Positions 24,229-32,789 of a DNA stretch of 64,000 bases are shown here, in pieces; the first letter of the stretch is position 1; each line of letters starts with the position of its first letter. A model generated the notes under the pieces. That model saw only the letters and a program-made list of their open reading frames with translations. It did no database searches and was not told where the DNA came from. The DNA is from Bacteroidales bacterium. GTDB lineage: Bacteria > Bacteroidota > Bacteroidia > Bacteroidales > UBA10428. Where the stretch lies: positions 1-64,000 of the forward strand of contig JAFGGU010000012.1 in NCBI GenBank assembly GCA_016930375.1. Reading direction: 5' to 3'. The translations under genes were made by a program, and so were the position numbers.

Positions 24229-27225
24229 TTAAAATACAATGTTTGCACCAAAGGTTACCGACCTGGTCCTGAAATAAGTGTCTCTTCTGTCGATGCCCGG
24301 TACAAGTGCGCTACCTGTTTCACTGTCTCTATACCTTGGGTTAGGATCCACACCTTTGTATTTGGTGATATAGAATAAATTGTTGCCGGCCAGATACAAC
24401 CTGATCCTGGTGAACTTCCAATTGGATGGTATGTTGAAATTGTAGCCTAAGCTGGCGTTATCAAGAGAGACAAAAGAAGCATTTTCAACATGATAATCTG
24501 AGAAATTTCCCTGGGAGGTGTTCATCAGTGTACCTGTTGTACTGTTTTTCAAATCAGTGGCTGTTGCGGGTACGTTATACGAACCAATCATATTGGGCAC
24601 TTCATACAAGGCACGGAAGGAATTGGCAAGGTCATGCCCAAATACGCCCCGGAAAAAGATATTCAGATCCCAGTTCTTATACGTAAAGTCATTGCCAAAG
24701 CCGATGAGAAATTTCGGAAGGCCATTGCCAACAACGCGACGGTCAGCCTGGTCAACGGTACCATTTTCATCTGAATCTCTTAATATCAGGTTGCCACCTT
24801 CATCAATTTCTACGAACCGGTGACAATAAATCTGTCCGAGAGGAGCACCTTCCTCGACTCTCACCAGGGGCACCTGGTTTTGGCCGGGTGAACCCATGTT
24901 GGCCAGATCCTGTGTCCCATATTTTAACTCGGCACCATTGTATTCACCGGAGAGAGAAACCAGCTTATTTTCCAGGTTGTAAGATGGGCTGAGCGAAAAA
25001 CTATAGGTGAAATCAGATTTTTGAATGGCATTGTAATTAAGAGTCAATTCAATACCGCTGCTTTTAATTTCACCAAGGTTTAACCAGGCCTGGCTAAAGA
25101 GGTTTGGCGGAACCGGCACTTCGTATTCAAACAACAGGTCAGTAGTTGTCCTGGTAAAAAAGTCAATGGAACCGAACAACTTCGATTGAAAGAATGTAAA
25201 GTCGAATCCGGCATCAAATTCACCTTGTCTTTCCCATTTGAGATCAGGATTTGCATTGCTTACAGGTCCGTAACTCGGCAGGAATTCACCATTGTAGAAG
25301 AAATTATTAGACTGGGGACCCAGGCGGAGCAGTGACAAATAACTGCTGCCAGGCTGATTTCCGGTCACACCATAATTAATCCTGAATTTCAGGTTGTCAA
25401 TTGCACTGACATTCAAAAATTTGGCCAACTCAACACCTGCGCTGACAGCCGGGAACAATCCCCACTTGTTATCTGCACCAAACCTGGAAGAACCTTCATA
25501 CCTGGCACTGGCCATTAAAAAGACAGTCTCCTTGTAATTCAGGTTCATACGTCCGAAGAATGCGATCAGTTTGTTGGAGTTTTTATAACTGGTTATCGTA
25601 CCCAGGCCGTTCTTAAAATCGAGGGCGGCGGACAGATTATTATAATCAAAAATATCTGTCAGAAAGTCGCCTCCCTGTGCATAAAAACCTTCATAAGAGA
25701 AATCCTGGTAAGAATAACCGCCAAGGACTGTCATGTCAAGGTCGGAAACAACTTTTCCATTCCACCGGAGCGTAGTTTCAAAAAGCTGACTGTTGGAACT
25801 ATTGTGTGTTCTTGAAGCCAAACCGTTTCTGTTCATACCTCCCCAGTAATCGTTCTTGTCGAGATACTCACCCCTAAGGCCGGAACTCATCTGCCTGGCA
25901 TAAAAAGCATCAAATTTCAGTCCCGAGACGATTTCGTAGGTACCCTTTATCGAGACGTTTGTCAATCTGTCTTTGCCATCACTTTTATTTAACTCCAGAA
26001 TAGAAACCGGGTTATAATAATCAAATAGCACCTGTTGGAAATAACCGTCATACTGATCATAAAGAGGATCATCACTTCTTACCGGAGCGGTTGGATTATA
26101 AAGGGTGGCATACCGGAATGCCGTGGGGAAACCATATTCAGCATTTCTTTCTGTGGCTCCGATGTTCAAATCGATAGTAAGCTTGTCATTGAATGCTTTT
26201 TGGGTAAGATTAAGCCTGCCATTGAGCTGATTGTTTCCGGAATTGATCATAACGCCGTCAGCATCACGGTAATTAATGGAAGCCCGGTAAAATGTCTTTT
26301 CCGTACCACCGGTCATGGAAATATTGTGTACATGTGATATGGCTGTTTGTTCTATTTCGTCAAACCAGTCGGTTTCACCGCCAAAGTCGGTCCCCAATCC
26401 AGTTTGATCTGATAATGCCCTCCACTGGGAAGCGCTCATCACATCCGGATTCTTGGCAACCATTTCAGTAGTAACATAACCATTGTATTCGATTGTAGCG
26501 ACGCCGGCTCTCCCTTTTTTAGTTGTAATAAGAATTACACCGCTGGAACCCCTGCTTCCATAAATAGCAGCACCGGAACCGTCCTTTAAAACGCTGATAT
26601 TCTCAACATCGTTGGGATCAACGTTTCCGAGATCTCCACCGATAACACCGTCGATTACCACCAGAGGTGCAGTATTGGCACCAATGGTATTCAAACCTCT
26701 CAAACGGATCTCATATCCCTCGTTCGGGTTGCCTCCGGCTTTACTGATGGCCAAACCGGCCACCTTGCCCTGGATCAACTGAACCGGACTGTTCACACTG
26801 CCCTTGTTGAAATCTTCGGCTCTGACAGTGGAAACGGCACTGGTTACCTCATTTCTTTTCTGAGTACCATATCCGATGACAACAATTTCACCCAGTGCAG
26901 TTGCAGAAGGAGCAAGCACCACGTCGATCGTTGATTGATCGCCAACAGTAACCGACTGACTGGTATAACTCACATAAGAATATACAAGGACTGTTTCCGG
27001 TCCGGGCACTGTAAGGCTGTAATTACCGTCAGCATCGGTCACTGTACCCTGCAGTGTTCCCTGGACAACAACGTTGACTCCGGGGAGAGGCCCTTCCTCT
27101 TCAGAAGTGACCTTACCTTTAACGGTTCTTTCCTGAGCGCTGGCTATGCCGACGGCAAAGCCAAATAAAAGAAGAGTCAGTAAACTCCCCCTTAAAAAAG
27201 ATGCAGAATTCCGCATGGTTCCCAT
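24229..27225 (-). CDS. SusC-like TonB-dependent outer-membrane transporter, ASPIC locus
   Basis: This 998-residue protein has a signal peptide (LRGSLLTLLLFGFAVGIASA), a carboxypeptidase-regulatory-like domain at about residues 32-110 (VKGKVTSEEEGPLPGVNVVV), a plug domain (EIVVIGYGTQKRNEVTSAVS; then VENISVLKDGSGAAIYGSRG), and a 22-strand barrel ending in Phe (RSVTFGANIVF). This is the SusC/RagA signature. ATG 27216 (MRNSASF) is an alternative start. It is the first gene of a six-gene operon and is transcribed away from a LacI regulator, with a nested palindromic operator between them. It should import the ligand captured by SusD and perhaps the ASPIC lipoproteins. Confidence 0.95.
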   Translation of the reverse strand: MGTMRNSASFLRGSLLTLLLFGFAVGIASAQERTVKGKVTSEEEGPLPGVNVVVQGTLQGTVTDADGNYSLTVPGPETVLVYSYVSYTSQSVTVGDQSTIDVVLAPSATALGEIVVIGYGTQKRNEVTSAVSTVRAEDFNKGSVNSPVQLIQGKVAGLAISKAGGNPNEGYEIRLRGLNTIGANTAPLVVIDGVIGGDLGNVDPNDVENISVLKDGSGAAIYGSRGSSGVILITTKKGRAGVATIEYNGYVTTEMVAKNPDVMSASQWRALSDQTGLGTDFGGETDWFDEIEQTAISHVHNISMTGGTEKTFYRASINYRDADGVMINSGNNQLNGRLNLTQKAFNDKLTIDLNIGATERNAEYGFPTAFRYATLYNPTAPVRSDDPLYDQYDGYFQQVLFDYYNPVSILELNKSDGKDRLTNVSIKGTYEIVSGLKFDAFYARQMSSGLRGEYLDKNDYWGGMNRNGLASRTHNSSNSQLFETTLRWNGKVVSDLDMTVLGGYSYQDFSYEGFYAQGGDFLTDIFDYNNLSAALDFKNGLGTITSYKNSNKLIAFFGRMNLNYKETVFLMASARYEGSSRFGADNKWGLFPAVSAGVELAKFLNVSAIDNLKFRINYGVTGNQPGSSYLSLLRLGPQSNNFFYNGEFLPSYGPVSNANPDLKWERQGEFDAGFDFTFFQSKLFGSIDFFTRTTTDLLFEYEVPVPPNLFSQAWLNLGEIKSSGIELTLNYNAIQKSDFTYSFSLSPSYNLENKLVSLSGEYNGAELKYGTQDLANMGSPGQNQVPLVRVEEGAPLGQIYCHRFVEIDEGGNLILRDSDENGTVDQADRRVVGNGLPKFLIGFGNDFTYKNWDLNIFFRGVFGHDLANSFRALYEVPNMIGSYNVPATATDLKNSTTGTLMNTSQGNFSDYHVENASFVSLDNASLGYNFNIPSNWKFTRIRLYLAGNNLFYITKYKGVDPNPRYRDSETGSALVPGIDRRDTYFRTRSVTFGANIVF

Positions 27226-27385
27226 AATGTAGTACTTTTTTAGTTAAAATAATTAGTATATTAGGTTGATAATGAACGCGAAACAAAGGGGATTAAAAAG
27301 TATTTAATTTTTGTTAAATTATGTTAAAAATAGTGTTAAAAATGTTATAATCCAAAAATACACGGTCAAAACACGGAAAATCCAC

Positions 27386-27421
27386 GCAAACGATTCCGCA
27401 AACGTTTGCGGTAACGTTTGC
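27386..27421. promoter_or_regulatory. Nested palindromic LacI-family operator with four identical half-sites
   Basis: Two GCAAACG half-sites (27386-27392, 27398-27404) face two CGTTTGC half-sites (27403-27409, 27415-27421), with 5-bp gaps on both sides, all symmetric around 27403.5. The central 16 bp (27396-27411) are a perfect palindrome. GCAAACGTTTGC-type sequences are typical LacI-family operators. The array lies between the LacI gene and susC; TTTG at 27405-27408 followed by TAAATTTT at 27426 could be the LacI gene promoter, in which case the array overlaps it. Confidence 0.8.
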
Positions 27422-27478
27422 TTTCTAAATTTTTAGTATCATTACAGGACTAATCAAGGAGCACAATTACTTTTTCTT

Positions 27479-28498
27479 ATGAAAACCCACAGGGTAACCA
27501 TTAAGGATATAGCCAGGGAACTGAAGGTATCCATTTCCACTGTCTCCCGGGCATTGACCGATCATCCGGACATTAGTCCGGGCACGAAGCAGGTTGTCAG
27601 GGATTTTGTGGAAAAAATGAAGTACAGGCCCAATGCCATTGCGCTCAGTCTTCGGAACCAACGTACCCAAATAATAGGTGTAATTGTGCCCGAGATCGTA
27701 CATCATTTTTTCTCAGAGGTTATATCGGGTATTGATGAGGCGGCAGTCAAAGCGGGATACAATGTCATGTTTTTCCAGTCGAATGAGCGATACGACCGGG
27801 AGATCATGAACATCCAATCCATTATGGCCAGCAGGGCAGATGGCGTATTGATTTCCTTTGCCAAGGATACCAGCAACTTCAATCATATCCGGCAGCTGCT
27901 TGATGACAGGATTCCTGTGGTATTGTTCGACCGTGCCACCGATGAAATTGAAACCGACAAGGTCATTGTGGATGATTTTGAAGGCGCTTTTACGGCTGTG
28001 GAATACCTTATTAAAACGGGCTGCAAACGAATTGCGCATTTTGCCGGTCCGCAGCACCTCCAAACCCATTATCAGCGTAAAAGGGGCTATATTTCTGCCC
28101 TGGAGAAAAACGGGCTCCCCCTGGATGACAACCTGGTCCTGATCTCTGATTCCTATGAATCCGCCCTGGAAGTTACCAGGATTCTGATGCAAAAGCCCGA
28201 TCCGCCCGATGCCATTTTTGCTGTAAATGATATGACTGCAGTAGGCACATTGAATGCGCTAAAGGCTATGGAATTCAGGATTCCTGAGGATGTTTCTGTA
28301 GTGGGTTTCACGAACGGCCTGGTCTCCAAGGTTACCGATCCACTGATAACCACGATAAGTCAGCATGGTTTCGAGATCGGCAAAAAAGCAACTGAAATTC
28401 TCATCAGGCGAATCCAGGAGGAGGGTAAGTCCTTCAAACCCATAACCGAAGTAATTAAAACAGAACTGGTCATCAGGGATTCTACCCGAAAGTTGTGA
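27479..28498 (+). CDS. LacI-family regulator of the SusC/D-ASPIC operon
   Basis: This 339-residue repressor has the N-terminal LacI helix-turn-helix (VTIKDIARELKVSISTVSRAL at residues 6-26) and hinge (YRPNAIALSLR), followed by a type 1 periplasmic-binding-like ligand domain (IIGVIVPEIVHHFFSEVISGI through VSVVGFTNG). It is divergent from susC and just beside the nested operator at 27386-27421, which is the obvious binding site. The effector is likely a sugar or sugar derivative, given the family, so the neighbouring transporter probably handles a carbohydrate-containing ligand. That is the strongest clue to the substrate class. Confidence 0.92.
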   Translation: MKTHRVTIKDIARELKVSISTVSRALTDHPDISPGTKQVVRDFVEKMKYRPNAIALSLRNQRTQIIGVIVPEIVHHFFSEVISGIDEAAVKAGYNVMFFQSNERYDREIMNIQSIMASRADGVLISFAKDTSNFNHIRQLLDDRIPVVLFDRATDEIETDKVIVDDFEGAFTAVEYLIKTGCKRIAHFAGPQHLQTHYQRKRGYISALEKNGLPLDDNLVLISDSYESALEVTRILMQKPDPPDAIFAVNDMTAVGTLNALKAMEFRIPEDVSVVGFTNGLVSKVTDPLITTISQHGFEIGKKATEILIRRIQEEGKSFKPITEVIKTELVIRDSTRKL

Positions 28499-28510
28499 GA
28501 TTATGCAAGA

Positions 28511-31321
28511 TCACTTTTCTTCTGCTTCACCAATCAGAAATTCGGTGAGGTTCACCCGGTGATCAAGACGCATTTTACGGCGCAGGCGGTAACGGCCAAT
28601 TTCCACCGCCCGTCCCGAAATGTTGAGGAGTTGGGCAATCTCCTTGGTGGAAAAATTCATCCGCAGGTAAGAGGATAAACGTAGATCGTTGGGTGTGAGA
28701 TCAGGAAATTTTTCCTTGAGTTTCCGAAAGAAGCCTTCCTGGGAAAGTTTGAGATTGTTCATGGTATTTTTCCATTCCTCGGTCTGAGAATCCAAGCCTG
28801 CATTAATGATCCGCTCCATTTCCCTGACATACCTGACCGGATATTTGGAGGAATCTGTTTTCATTGAGTTGATCTGTTTCTGAAGCTCTTTCAGGATTTC
28901 CGTTTTACGGATCAGGTATCGCATGGTCAGCATCAATTCATAACTCTTATAATCAAGTTCACTCTCCAGTTTGTTTTTACGAACCTCATATTCAATGATC
29001 TGACGATGACGGCTGAGTTCATGCGAGAAGATCCTGCGCCCCAGCAGGATCAATCCGGCCAGCGCCAGAACATAAATCAAAATGGCTGCGATGCTTAAAT
29101 ACCAGGGTCTTTTAATGGTAAACACGGTTTCAGCGATGTCCTCACCGGTGGATGATCGTACCTGTAAATGATAGTTACCGAATGTCAGATTCAGAAAGGT
29201 AAAATTATCCAGAGTCGTACGATGCCAGTTTTCATCGAGTTCAGGGATCCTGTAAAGAAATTCCTTATCATCCAGATCAAAGTGCGAAGGATCGGCCAAA
29301 TATACTGTCAAGTTATTCTGATCATTCGGAACAACTCTTTTTTTAGATGTTTGAGGCAGAATAACCCTTGTTTTTGATTTACCGCTGAATACCAGGCGGG
29401 CAATGACAGGGGCTTTTGTTACTTCTTTTTCAGCACGGCGGGCCAGGCTGAAAGTTGTAAATGCCTGCCGGGTGGGTATCATCATGGTATTTCCGTCAAG
29501 CCGCATAATCTGTTGTTCACGGTTGGGAAGATCTGCGTACTTCTGGATCAGCTCGGTTATTTTACGGGCTTCAAAAGATTTTGAAATGTCAAAAAGGGCG
29601 ATCTTGTTTTCAAGCATGAACCAGTAACTGTTTTTTTCATGATAACTGATCTGGGTAGCCTTTATGTATTCGCCCAGGCCGGCCTGCAATGAAGCCAAAG
29701 GATAAAAGGACAGACTTTCATTGTCAAAGGAATAAATATTGGATCCCGTCATGAACACAACCTGGTTATTGATCATGGAAATACTGTTTTTCGCAGAACT
29801 ATCAGCAATGGAATTGAAATGAAGCATATTCAGCACAGAATCCGCTCCTTCGTTAATCTCCAGCCTGTAGATCCCTTTTTGCGGATGGATGGCCCAAACA
29901 TATCCCAGGTAATCCACCTCGATATACCGGGTGGGTTCATTAAAGCCTTCCACCCTGTTCCTGAAACTCCAATCACCGGCATTGTCTTTCCTGAAGGTGA
30001 CAATGCCTGTATAGGTCCCCTCGAGCAGCAGGTCATTGTAGCCCGCAAAGCACCACCCGCCGGTTACCTCTGAGATTTTCCGGAATGTCTGCTGTTTCAC
30101 CAGGAAGGTGCCATCATTGTGTCCGCAAAGGATCTGATCTCCGAATTCAAAGAGTTTCCAAACCTGGCCCTGGGTATTCGGAATCATTTTCAGATTCGAA
30201 AAAGCATAATCACTGTTTTCCCCCCTGATGTCGGCAACAAATAGTCCATGATTCGTACCCAGATACAACAGGTCATTTTTCCGGACAAGGGTATAAACAG
30301 TGCCGAGGATCCCGTCTCTGTCCGTAAATAGCTTAAAAGGAGAGGTTGTGTTGATGTAATTGGCTCCTTCATCGAGGCCAATCCATAATCCCTGGTTGTC
30401 ATCCCTGTAAAGCGAAAGGACCGTGTTGTTATTTAACCCGCCGGCAGAGTTAAACAGCTTCGTAATTTTTCCCTGGTCATCACAAAAGACAATCCCATTG
30501 AGGATGGTTCCGAAAACAAACAGAGAATCGTGTATGGCCAGGCCTGCATTGCAGGTCTGCAGTTTTAAGAAGCGGGAAACCCCGGTTTCCAGCAAAGAAA
30601 ATGTTTGGCCGTCATACTGATAGATGCCGTTGCTGGCCGTGCATATCCAGAGTGTACCATCTTTTTTTTCAATAAGCGCATGTACTTTCAGCGTGCCGAA
30701 TACCTGACTGCCTTCCAAAAGATCGAAATGCTCACCGTTAAACCAGAACAATCCCCTGCCCAGTGCCTGCACGATAAAACCCTGACTGACCCTGAACATG
30801 AAGAGCATCACTGCGGGCCCGCGTATACTTTTGACCTGTTTTCCTTTACAGGCGTATATCGTGGTAAACGATTGAAAATAGATGGTTCCGTCTTTTTCGA
30901 GTATATTCCAGATCTCATCGTTTTTTTCAACATGGATATCCCGGACGAGCGAGTGGTAGGTAAGTCCGCCCTGACCGTCATTTTCCCAGAAACCGAAATC
31001 TTCGAATGATCCGCTGTAGATGATACCGGAAGAATCGGCATATACCGACCGGACACCCTGCCTGAAAGGCAAAGGGAATACCCTTGAACTGATGCCGTTG
31101 TACTCAACCAATCCTGCCGAGTTGGCAAAATACACAAAACCTGTCACAGGACTCTGACTGATTTCCCAGTTCTGGTTTTCAAGCGGCAGATGATTCGAAA
31201 TTTTTGTCTGGAGGATGTCATTCTGAAAAAGATCCTGCGCGTGAATGACAACTCCGGTAATCAGTTGAAGTATTACGCACAAACTTAACCATCTGTTTAG
31301 AATAACTTTACAGCCGGGCAT
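28511..31321 (-). CDS. Membrane sensor-regulator: two-component-propeller, Y_Y_Y, TM and LuxR-type HTH in one protein
   Basis: The start is set at ATG 31321 (MPGCKVILNRW), which gives a proper signal peptide ending VVIHAQ; an ATG at 31357 is also in frame. Of about 936 residues, 40-680 look like two-component-regulator propeller repeats (GLWIGLDEGANYINTTSPFK). A Y_Y_Y domain follows (FLYRIPELDENWHR, FGNYHLQVRSS), then one membrane helix (SIAAILIYVLALAGLILL), a coiled coil, and a C-terminal HTH (STKEIAQLLNISGRAVEIGR). There is no histidine kinase or receiver domain, so it would bind DNA while anchored in the inner membrane. It is downstream of, and on the same strand as, the GH144 locus, and probably senses beta-glucan oligosaccharides and activates that locus. 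Confidence 0.85.
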   Translation of the reverse strand: MPGCKVILNRWLSLCVILQLITGVVIHAQDLFQNDILQTKISNHLPLENQNWEISQSPVTGFVYFANSAGLVEYNGISSRVFPLPFRQGVRSVYADSSGIIYSGSFEDFGFWENDGQGGLTYHSLVRDIHVEKNDEIWNILEKDGTIYFQSFTTIYACKGKQVKSIRGPAVMLFMFRVSQGFIVQALGRGLFWFNGEHFDLLEGSQVFGTLKVHALIEKKDGTLWICTASNGIYQYDGQTFSLLETGVSRFLKLQTCNAGLAIHDSLFVFGTILNGIVFCDDQGKITKLFNSAGGLNNNTVLSLYRDDNQGLWIGLDEGANYINTTSPFKLFTDRDGILGTVYTLVRKNDLLYLGTNHGLFVADIRGENSDYAFSNLKMIPNTQGQVWKLFEFGDQILCGHNDGTFLVKQQTFRKISEVTGGWCFAGYNDLLLEGTYTGIVTFRKDNAGDWSFRNRVEGFNEPTRYIEVDYLGYVWAIHPQKGIYRLEINEGADSVLNMLHFNSIADSSAKNSISMINNQVVFMTGSNIYSFDNESLSFYPLASLQAGLGEYIKATQISYHEKNSYWFMLENKIALFDISKSFEARKITELIQKYADLPNREQQIMRLDGNTMMIPTRQAFTTFSLARRAEKEVTKAPVIARLVFSGKSKTRVILPQTSKKRVVPNDQNNLTVYLADPSHFDLDDKEFLYRIPELDENWHRTTLDNFTFLNLTFGNYHLQVRSSTGEDIAETVFTIKRPWYLSIAAILIYVLALAGLILLGRRIFSHELSRHRQIIEYEVRKNKLESELDYKSYELMLTMRYLIRKTEILKELQKQINSMKTDSSKYPVRYVREMERIINAGLDSQTEEWKNTMNNLKLSQEGFFRKLKEKFPDLTPNDLRLSSYLRMNFSTKEIAQLLNISGRAVEIGRYRLRRKMRLDHRVNLTEFLIGEAEEK

Positions 31322-31369
31322 ACAAATCACTTTTTTGTCATCCGGGTAAAAGTACAAAAAAATGAGTAT

Positions 31370-31415
31370 GAGATTTAAGATCTAAGATTCAAGATTCAAG
31401 ATCCGTGATCCGTGA
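31370..31415. repeat. Low-complexity AAGATTC-type tandem repeat
   Basis: A short imperfect tandem array (GATTTAAGATCTAAGATTC, AAGATTCAAGATCC, GTGATCCGTGA) lies between the regulator and GH144 genes. A comparable sequence occurs at about 53104-53136. Such runs are common in Bacteroidota intergenic DNA and have no known function. Confidence 0.5.
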
Positions 31416-31425
31416 AACAGGCAGG

Positions 31426-32784
31426 TTAATCTTTTACAGTGAATCCCAGTCTTTCCAACCCGGTCCTGATTTCCGGCGATGCCATAAAGAGGTTCCAGAG
31501 CAAAGCACTCCGGTAATTCTCGATCATAACCACGATGGGCCCCTGGTCGATGGCCAGGTACCTTTGGGGATACCAGTTTTTTCCGATGCTGAAGCCATCA
31601 TAAAATCCATATTTACCCCAGATGCTGTCTCCCAGTTCCTGGTAAAAATACCGAAGGGCTTTCATGGATTCTTCGGGCGTATAGGGAAAGGATGATAAGG
31701 CCGCCGAAGGGGTGATCACTCCCAGGTCATTTTTCTCTCCCGGCGCATGGGCAGCATAACCTATGGGTGAATAACCAGCCGTGAGACCCCAGCACGAGTC
31801 GCTGTAGCCCGGATGACCCAGGGGATTTTCCTTGCACCATTGCCAGTTGATAAGCGCCAGGTTTCGGTTCAGTTCCAGGTAATCGGCGTACTTGTCGCTG
31901 ACCTTCCCGGGATTCAGTCCCAGGTAGGAGTAATGTGCCCAGAACAAGGGTCCGCCGTATTCCTCTGCGTAGTTGTATTTAAGGATCAGGGGATGACCAT
32001 ACATTTGATTCGTTGAAACCATGCCTCCGCTGCGGGCCCAACCTTTGTGATAGGCTGCCGCATCTATCGGATGCGTTGGTGATGAGGCCGCCAGCACATA
32101 GGTGATCAGGCACTCGTTGTAACCTTCAATGGGGAAGTTCATTTCCCATCCGAAGTTGGGTGACCAGTGCCAGTAAATTACAGGCTCGCCGCTCCGGGTG
32201 AACCAGTCCCATTCAACCTCCCGCCAAAGCCTGTCAATTTTGCCGGCCAGTGTCTTTTCCTCAACAGTGCCGGTTTTAAAATATTCGCGTACAGTCAGCA
32301 ATCCCTGGATAAGGTAAGCTGTTTCAACGATATCGGCACCATTGTCCTTCGGGCTGAAAGGTTTCACACGTCCTGTTTCTCCGTACAGCCAGTGCGGCCA
32401 GGCTCCATGGAACCTGTCGGAAGTTTCCAGAAAATCAACAATACGTTTCAGGCGCTCAAAAGCTTCCAGCCGGGTAATGAATCCCCGTTCAATTCCAACC
32501 AGGATGGCCATCAGGCCAAAACCCGTGCCCCCTGTGGTTACCACATTCATATCATTTTCGGGGTATATGCCGTCGACGTGATAGCGTTCGCGGGCCATCC
32601 CCGAAATGGGTTCAGCGCCGTCCCAGAAGTACTGAAAGGTCCGGTATTCGGTAAGCGTGAGCAGCGAATCATCGGTTATTCTGGTCTCGACTTTATGGTT
32701 AACTGCCGGGGATAAGTTCCTTGTATTTTTGCAGCTACTCCAGAATAATCCGGTCAGTAGAAACAGTATCAGAATTTTTTTCAT
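31426..32784 (-). CDS. GH144-family lipoprotein glycosidase (beta-1,2-glucan active), second copy
   Basis: This 452-residue lipoprotein (lipobox LFWSSC, Cys18) consists of one glycoamylase-like (PF10091) alpha/alpha toroid. The family pattern is unmistakable: TTGGTGFGLMAILVGIERGF near residue 83, WPHWLYGETG near 129, and the acidic motif D147-x3-D151-x2-E154 (KDNGADIVETAYL). In GH144 the same region carries the acidic residues implicated in catalysis. Characterised members are endo-beta-1,2-glucanases or exo-acting sophorohydrolases from Bacteroidota. It starts 5 bp after the larger GH144 paralogue; the shorter form without an N-terminal Ig-like domain may be the periplasmic oligosaccharide-processing member. 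Specificity is inferred from family. Confidence 0.88.
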   Translation of the reverse strand: MKKILILFLLTGLFWSSCKNTRNLSPAVNHKVETRITDDSLLTLTEYRTFQYFWDGAEPISGMARERYHVDGIYPENDMNVVTTGGTGFGLMAILVGIERGFITRLEAFERLKRIVDFLETSDRFHGAWPHWLYGETGRVKPFSPKDNGADIVETAYLIQGLLTVREYFKTGTVEEKTLAGKIDRLWREVEWDWFTRSGEPVIYWHWSPNFGWEMNFPIEGYNECLITYVLAASSPTHPIDAAAYHKGWARSGGMVSTNQMYGHPLILKYNYAEEYGGPLFWAHYSYLGLNPGKVSDKYADYLELNRNLALINWQWCKENPLGHPGYSDSCWGLTAGYSPIGYAAHAPGEKNDLGVITPSAALSSFPYTPEESMKALRYFYQELGDSIWGKYGFYDGFSIGKNWYPQRYLAIDQGPIVVMIENYRSALLWNLFMASPEIRTGLERLGFTVKD

Positions 32785-32789
32785 GGCGC

